Of a stretch of DNA of 64,000 nucleotides, positions 62,450-64,000 are shown piece after piece. The translations under genes and the position numbers were made by a program. The notes beneath the pieces were generated by a model. That model had not been told where the DNA came from and did no database searches. It saw nothing but the letters and a program-made list of their open reading frames with translations. The number at the start of each line of letters is the position of its first letter. The stretch's first letter is position 1. This stretch comes from Chitinophaga nivalis. Its GTDB lineage: Bacteria; Bacteroidota; Bacteroidia; Chitinophagales; Chitinophagaceae. Where the stretch lies: assembly GCF_025989125.1 (NCBI RefSeq), contig NZ_JAPDNR010000001.1:4508301-4572300 (forward strand). The letters are read 5' to 3'.

Positions 62450-62457
62450 CAAATATA
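62450..62457 (-). promoter_or_regulatory. -7 box of fba
   Basis: On the minus strand this reads TATATTTG, a full match to TAnnTTTG, about 31 bases before the fba start. I find no -33 TTG at the standard 19-20 base distance. Confidence 0.5.
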
Positions 62458-62655
62458 AGGAGTTAATAACAAGAATTATAGCGAAAACTACTCACACCCA
62501 CAGGAAAAATAAAAAGCAGGGAACCAATCACTTATCCCGTTGCAGACAGCGGGGTTACCAGAGAATAACAGGCGGTAGGCATCTTCCGGAAAAATAAAAA
62601 AATACCACGGCAGGTCTGTGATGCGTTCGCAGTACGCTTATAATTGGAGGTGTAA

Positions 62656-63432
62656 TCAGGGCGTGAGAACCGTGCGAAAATAATCCGGCGCTTCCAGCAA
62701 ACGGCTGCCATACCAGGAAAACATTTCCCCGTCTACCAGCCGGATAGTGGCTTCGGGCAGTATTTCCTGCAATTCAGCCAGGTGTTTCTCCCGGAAGGGA
62801 TAAGGCTCAGAAGATAATAATACCAACCTGCAACCGCTGGCAGCCAGTTGTTCCGGCGATATAACCGGATAGCGCAGCTGTTCACCGAATACATTCTGCA
62901 GTCCGCAATGTTGCATCATTTCATGGATAAAGGTGTCGCCACCCGCTACCATCCAGGGATTCCGCCAGATGAAGTAAGCGGTGGGGATGGGAGCCGGCAG
63001 GGGAGTGAGGGCGGCAAAACGGGCCTGGATAGTGTTGGCCAGTGTATGAGCGGCAGCTGCCCGGCCTGTGATATCGCCTACACGGGTAATCATATCACAG
63101 GCATCTGCCAGTGACTGTATATTACTTACCCATACCGGAAATTCCGCCATCAGCGCCGTTACATCACTTTGGAGATTTTCTTCCTTATTGGCGATAATGA
63201 GATCCGGAGATAGTTGCCGGATAATATCGGGGTGTACATTTTTAGTACCGCCTACCCGTGTTTTACTCCGGAACCACGTCGACGGATGTACGCAAAACTT
63301 GGTAATGCCCACTACTTCAGCATCCAGCCCCAGGGTGTATAACAGCTCTGTCTGGGAAGGTACCAGTGAAACAATTTTCTGCGGCGGGGCGGAAAGTGTG
63401 ATGGTATGGCCTATCTGATCGGTAAAAACCAT
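62656..63432 (-). CDS. Helical-backbone metal/cobalamin-binding (BtuF-like) protein, no signal peptide
   Basis: A 258-residue protein of the periplasmic helical-backbone binding fold: IVSLVPSQTELLYTLGLDAEVVG, RVGGTKNVHPDIIRQLSPDLIIANKE, then the long helix and the C-lobe ending DGEMFSWYGSRLLEAP. These match BtuF/FhuD-like proteins. Unlike ABC-partner members it starts directly in the fold with no signal peptide or lipobox, and no ABC permease or ATPase is next to it. It may be a cytosolic ligand-binding protein, or the signal may be missing. Confidence 0.75.
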   Translation of the reverse strand: MVFTDQIGHTITLSAPPQKIVSLVPSQTELLYTLGLDAEVVGITKFCVHPSTWFRSKTRVGGTKNVHPDIIRQLSPDLIIANKEENLQSDVTALMAEFPVWVSNIQSLADACDMITRVGDITGRAAAAHTLANTIQARFAALTPLPAPIPTAYFIWRNPWMVAGGDTFIHEMMQHCGLQNVFGEQLRYPVISPEQLAASGCRLVLLSSEPYPFREKHLAELQEILPEATIRLVDGEMFSWYGSRLLEAPDYFRTVLTP

Positions 63433-63453
63433 GAGGAGGAAGTTTTAATTGTA

Positions 63454-63497
63454 AAAAAGCTGTTTTGCTATACGATGGTATAACAAAACAGCTTTTT
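63454..63497 (-). terminator. Terminator of the CBS-domain gene
   Basis: AAAAAGCTGTTTTG (63454-63467) pairs with 63484-63497, with an inner TATAC/GTATA stem. On the minus strand a T-run follows. It separates two minus-strand genes. Confidence 0.8.
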
Positions 63498-63512
63498 CAA
63501 GGAGGCAGGAAA

Positions 63513-64000
63513 TTATCTTCCCAATGCCTGAATAATATCATACTTCGTGATGATGTGATGGTGGCCACTATCATCTTTGGTGAGCACTGCACCGTTCTCG
63601 CGGTTGATATATACTGATAGTTTTTCTATCGGTGTATCCTGGCTTACCAGTGGGAATGCTGTTTGCAATACCTGGCTGATTTTCGCATCTTTCAGGTTGG
63701 CATCATCTATCAGGCGGTTGAATAAACCACTTTCAGAGATTGCTCCGATGATATCGTTGCCCTGTGTTACCGGGAGATGTTCGATATCATATTTTTTCAT
63801 CCGGGCAATGGCTTCACTCACAATGTCATCGGCGCCAATGGTTACCAGTGGCTGATTACGACGACCATTCACTACATCCTTCACGGTTTTTACATCCAGG
63901 AAGCCGCGTTCCATCATCCATTGGTCGTTATATACTTTACCTACATAACGGCTGCCATGGTCATGGAAAATAACCACTACCAGGTCATCCGGTTTCAGCT
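63513..64000 (-). CDS. Cystathionine beta-synthase-like enzyme, C-terminal part (truncated by window)
   Basis: The frame remains open to the window end; the visible 162 residues are the C-terminal end. The first part (KPDDLVVVIFHDHGSRYVGK, then VYNDQWMMERGF) is the end of a PLP-dependent cysteine synthase/cystathionine beta-synthase catalytic domain. Two CBS domains follow: about TIGADDIVSEAIARMKKYDI with HLPVT, and PLVSQDTPIEKLSVYIN with GAVLTKDD. The family joins serine and homocysteine, or makes cysteine from O-acetylserine. The start lies beyond the window. Confidence 0.9.
   Translation of the reverse strand, partial: LKPDDLVVVIFHDHGSRYVGKVYNDQWMMERGFLDVKTVKDVVNGRRNQPLVTIGADDIVSEAIARMKKYDIEHLPVTQGNDIIGAISESGLFNRLIDDANLKDAKISQVLQTAFPLVSQDTPIEKLSVYINRENGAVLTKDDSGHHHIITKYDIIQALGR

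Noticed and set aside
1..64000. Search for CRISPR arrays, insertion sequences, tRNA genes and phage genes
   Set aside because: No regularly spaced repeats, transposase or integrase motifs, T-loop GGTTCRA patterns in a cloverleaf context, or phage structural genes were seen by eye; a dedicated tool could still find a degenerate one.

Overview
The window reads as a chromosomal segment of a Bacteroidota bacterium, most probably a Chitinophaga or close relative in the Chitinophagaceae. The evidence is a SusC/SusD outer-membrane pair, a FecI-type sigma/FecR pair, a secreted chitinase ending in a type IX secretion (Por) sorting domain, TAnnTTTG -7 promoter boxes, mostly weak Shine-Dalgarno sequences, and many small single-domain regulators. 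I see no tRNA, rRNA, CRISPR array, insertion sequence or prophage. The two largest stretches without an intact gene are the left edge (1-691) and the leader in front of susC (50310-50832).

Layout. 1-691: decayed sequence with a strong terminator. 0.7-2.9 kb: a DUF4105/Lnb-like membrane protein and a fatty acid desaturase. 3-4.5 kb: an MFS exporter behind a perfect palindrome. 4.8-9 kb: a stress-type cluster (two Crp/Fnr regulators, quinone oxidoreductase, DJ-1/PfpI protein, VOC protein, membrane protein) with a CRP-like TGTGA-N6-TCACT site. 9.1-12.5 kb: a three-gene operon of HTTM protein, unknown exported protein and O-antigen-ligase-like protein with TPRs. 12.8-14.9 kb: a GH19 chitinase of plant-like type with two chitin-binding domains. 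15-18.3 kb: lipoprotein, epimerase, AraC regulator and cold-shock protein. 18.5-24.6 kb: tricorn-type protease, outer-membrane barrel and DUF3472 lipoprotein. 24.7-26.5 kb: a TetR-fabF operon with an operator. 26.6-31.5 kb: DUF1624 acyltransferase-like protein, PepSY-like protein, TonB-dependent siderophore receptor and AhpD-like protein. 31.5-37.1 kb: ECF sigma, MFS/LysR pair, AraC-like regulator and FecR/FecI without a susC. 37.5-48.5 kb: DEAD-box helicase, HxlR/DsbA pair, ArsR/oxidoreductase pair, Kir channel, sodium:solute symporter, MarR-GNAT fusion, DinB protein, acyl-CoA carboxylase beta and RNase HI. 48.6-55.5 kb: AspT-family transporter, then promoter, a cysteine-run leader peptide, SusC and SusD. 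55.5-64 kb: two paralogous lipoproteins (one frameshifted), ICMT-like methyltransferase, thioredoxin, TPR lipoprotein, then the housekeeping genes smpB, accD and fba, a BtuF-like protein and the end of a CBS-domain cystathionine beta-synthase-like gene.

The most unusual object is the leader at 50486-50832. A textbook Bacteroidota promoter is followed by a 20-codon open frame containing five consecutive cysteine codons, then about 190 nt of untranslated RNA before a SusC/SusD operon that carries no carbohydrate enzymes. This resembles a cysteine- or sulfur-sensing attenuator placed on a nutrient-uptake operon. A second theme is that many regulator genes here sit beside a visible inverted repeat that could be their operator (Crp, TetR, HxlR, ArsR, MarR-GNAT), so the window offers several testable regulator-site pairs. 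A third is a one-base deficit in an A6 tract that separates the start codon and signal peptide of a lipoprotein from its body.
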